Shown in pieces: positions 63,990 through 64,000 of a stretch of 64,000 nt of DNA (the first letter of the stretch is position 1; each line of letters begins with the position of its first letter). The DNA is taken from NCBI RefSeq assembly GCF_947487515.1, contig NZ_CANKWO010000002.1:248001-312000 (forward strand), written 5' to 3'. Below the pieces are notes generated by a model that saw nothing but the letters and a program-made list of their open reading frames with translations, ran no database searches and had not been told where the DNA came from. The position numbers and the translations under genes were made by a program. The DNA is from an uncultured Litoreibacter sp. Lineage in GTDB: Bacteria; Pseudomonadota; Alphaproteobacteria; Rhodobacterales; Rhodobacteraceae.

Positions 63990-64000
63990 TTGCTTCCTTT

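Overview
The window looks like chromosome of an alphaproteobacterium of the Rhodobacteraceae (Roseobacter group). The evidence is gene content and synteny: a complete ccoNOQP-ccoGHIS cbb3 oxidase locus next to fnrL and hemN, phaA-phaB, lysA followed by a DUF4175 gene, an imuA-imuB-dnaE2 cassette, and high-GC coding. No rRNA, CRISPR array, intact insertion sequence or prophage was seen. No searches were run; all family calls are by eye from motifs.

Layout. 1-17 kb is housekeeping: DUF4175, lysA, a PAP2 protein, ETF-ubiquinone oxidoreductase, a secreted TPR protein, ispE, ispB, a tRNA methyltransferase, an EamA exporter, phaAB, an EAL protein, tag, and gnd with a palindromic operator. 17.2-28.7 kb is the microaerobic respiration block. 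It holds ccoS-I-H-G, rsgA, ccoP-Q-O-N, fnrL and hemN, with FNR-type boxes before ccoG and ccoN and a perfect one between fnrL and hemN. 29-31.5 kb holds wreckage of a GDP-fucose pathway (gmd and fcl collapsed by deletions), a split YeeE/YedE sulfur transporter and an ArsR regulator with SqrR-like cysteines. 31.5-36.7 kb is the ImuA-ImuB-DnaE2 mutasome.

36.9-50 kb is a galactoside catabolic island: an ABC importer, GH36 and GH42 galactosidases, an SDR dehydrogenase, an IlvD/Edd sugar-acid dehydratase, a KDG-type kinase and a KDPGal-type aldolase (De Ley-Doudoroff route). An IclR regulator is divergent from the importer across two phased operator-like repeats. 50-52.8 kb is an IorAB-like molybdenum hydroxylase with a Tat signal.

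52.8-57.9 kb is an unusual membrane-linked polyamine cluster on the minus strand: speD, a rhomboid protease fused to a GNAT acetyltransferase, a membrane protein with an EF-hand-like loop and glycine zipper, and a membrane-embedded spermidine synthase. Upstream of speD lies an unknown membrane-anchored protein bounded by a 26-bp direct repeat. 58-60.7 kb is gene-poor and accessory, with an HNH nuclease and a DUF3010 protein.

60.7-64 kb is the most striking locus: an RNA-repair operon on the minus strand. A structured RNA with a tRNA-like module (good T-arm and D-arm) next to a long bulged helix is followed by a repeat-like protein and a single-chain fusion of an RNA 2'-phosphotransferase (Tpt1/KptA) with an RtcB ligase. 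This resembles Ro60/Y-RNA/RtcB loci, but the Tpt1-RtcB fusion and the partner protein are unusual. The operon may continue beyond the window edge.
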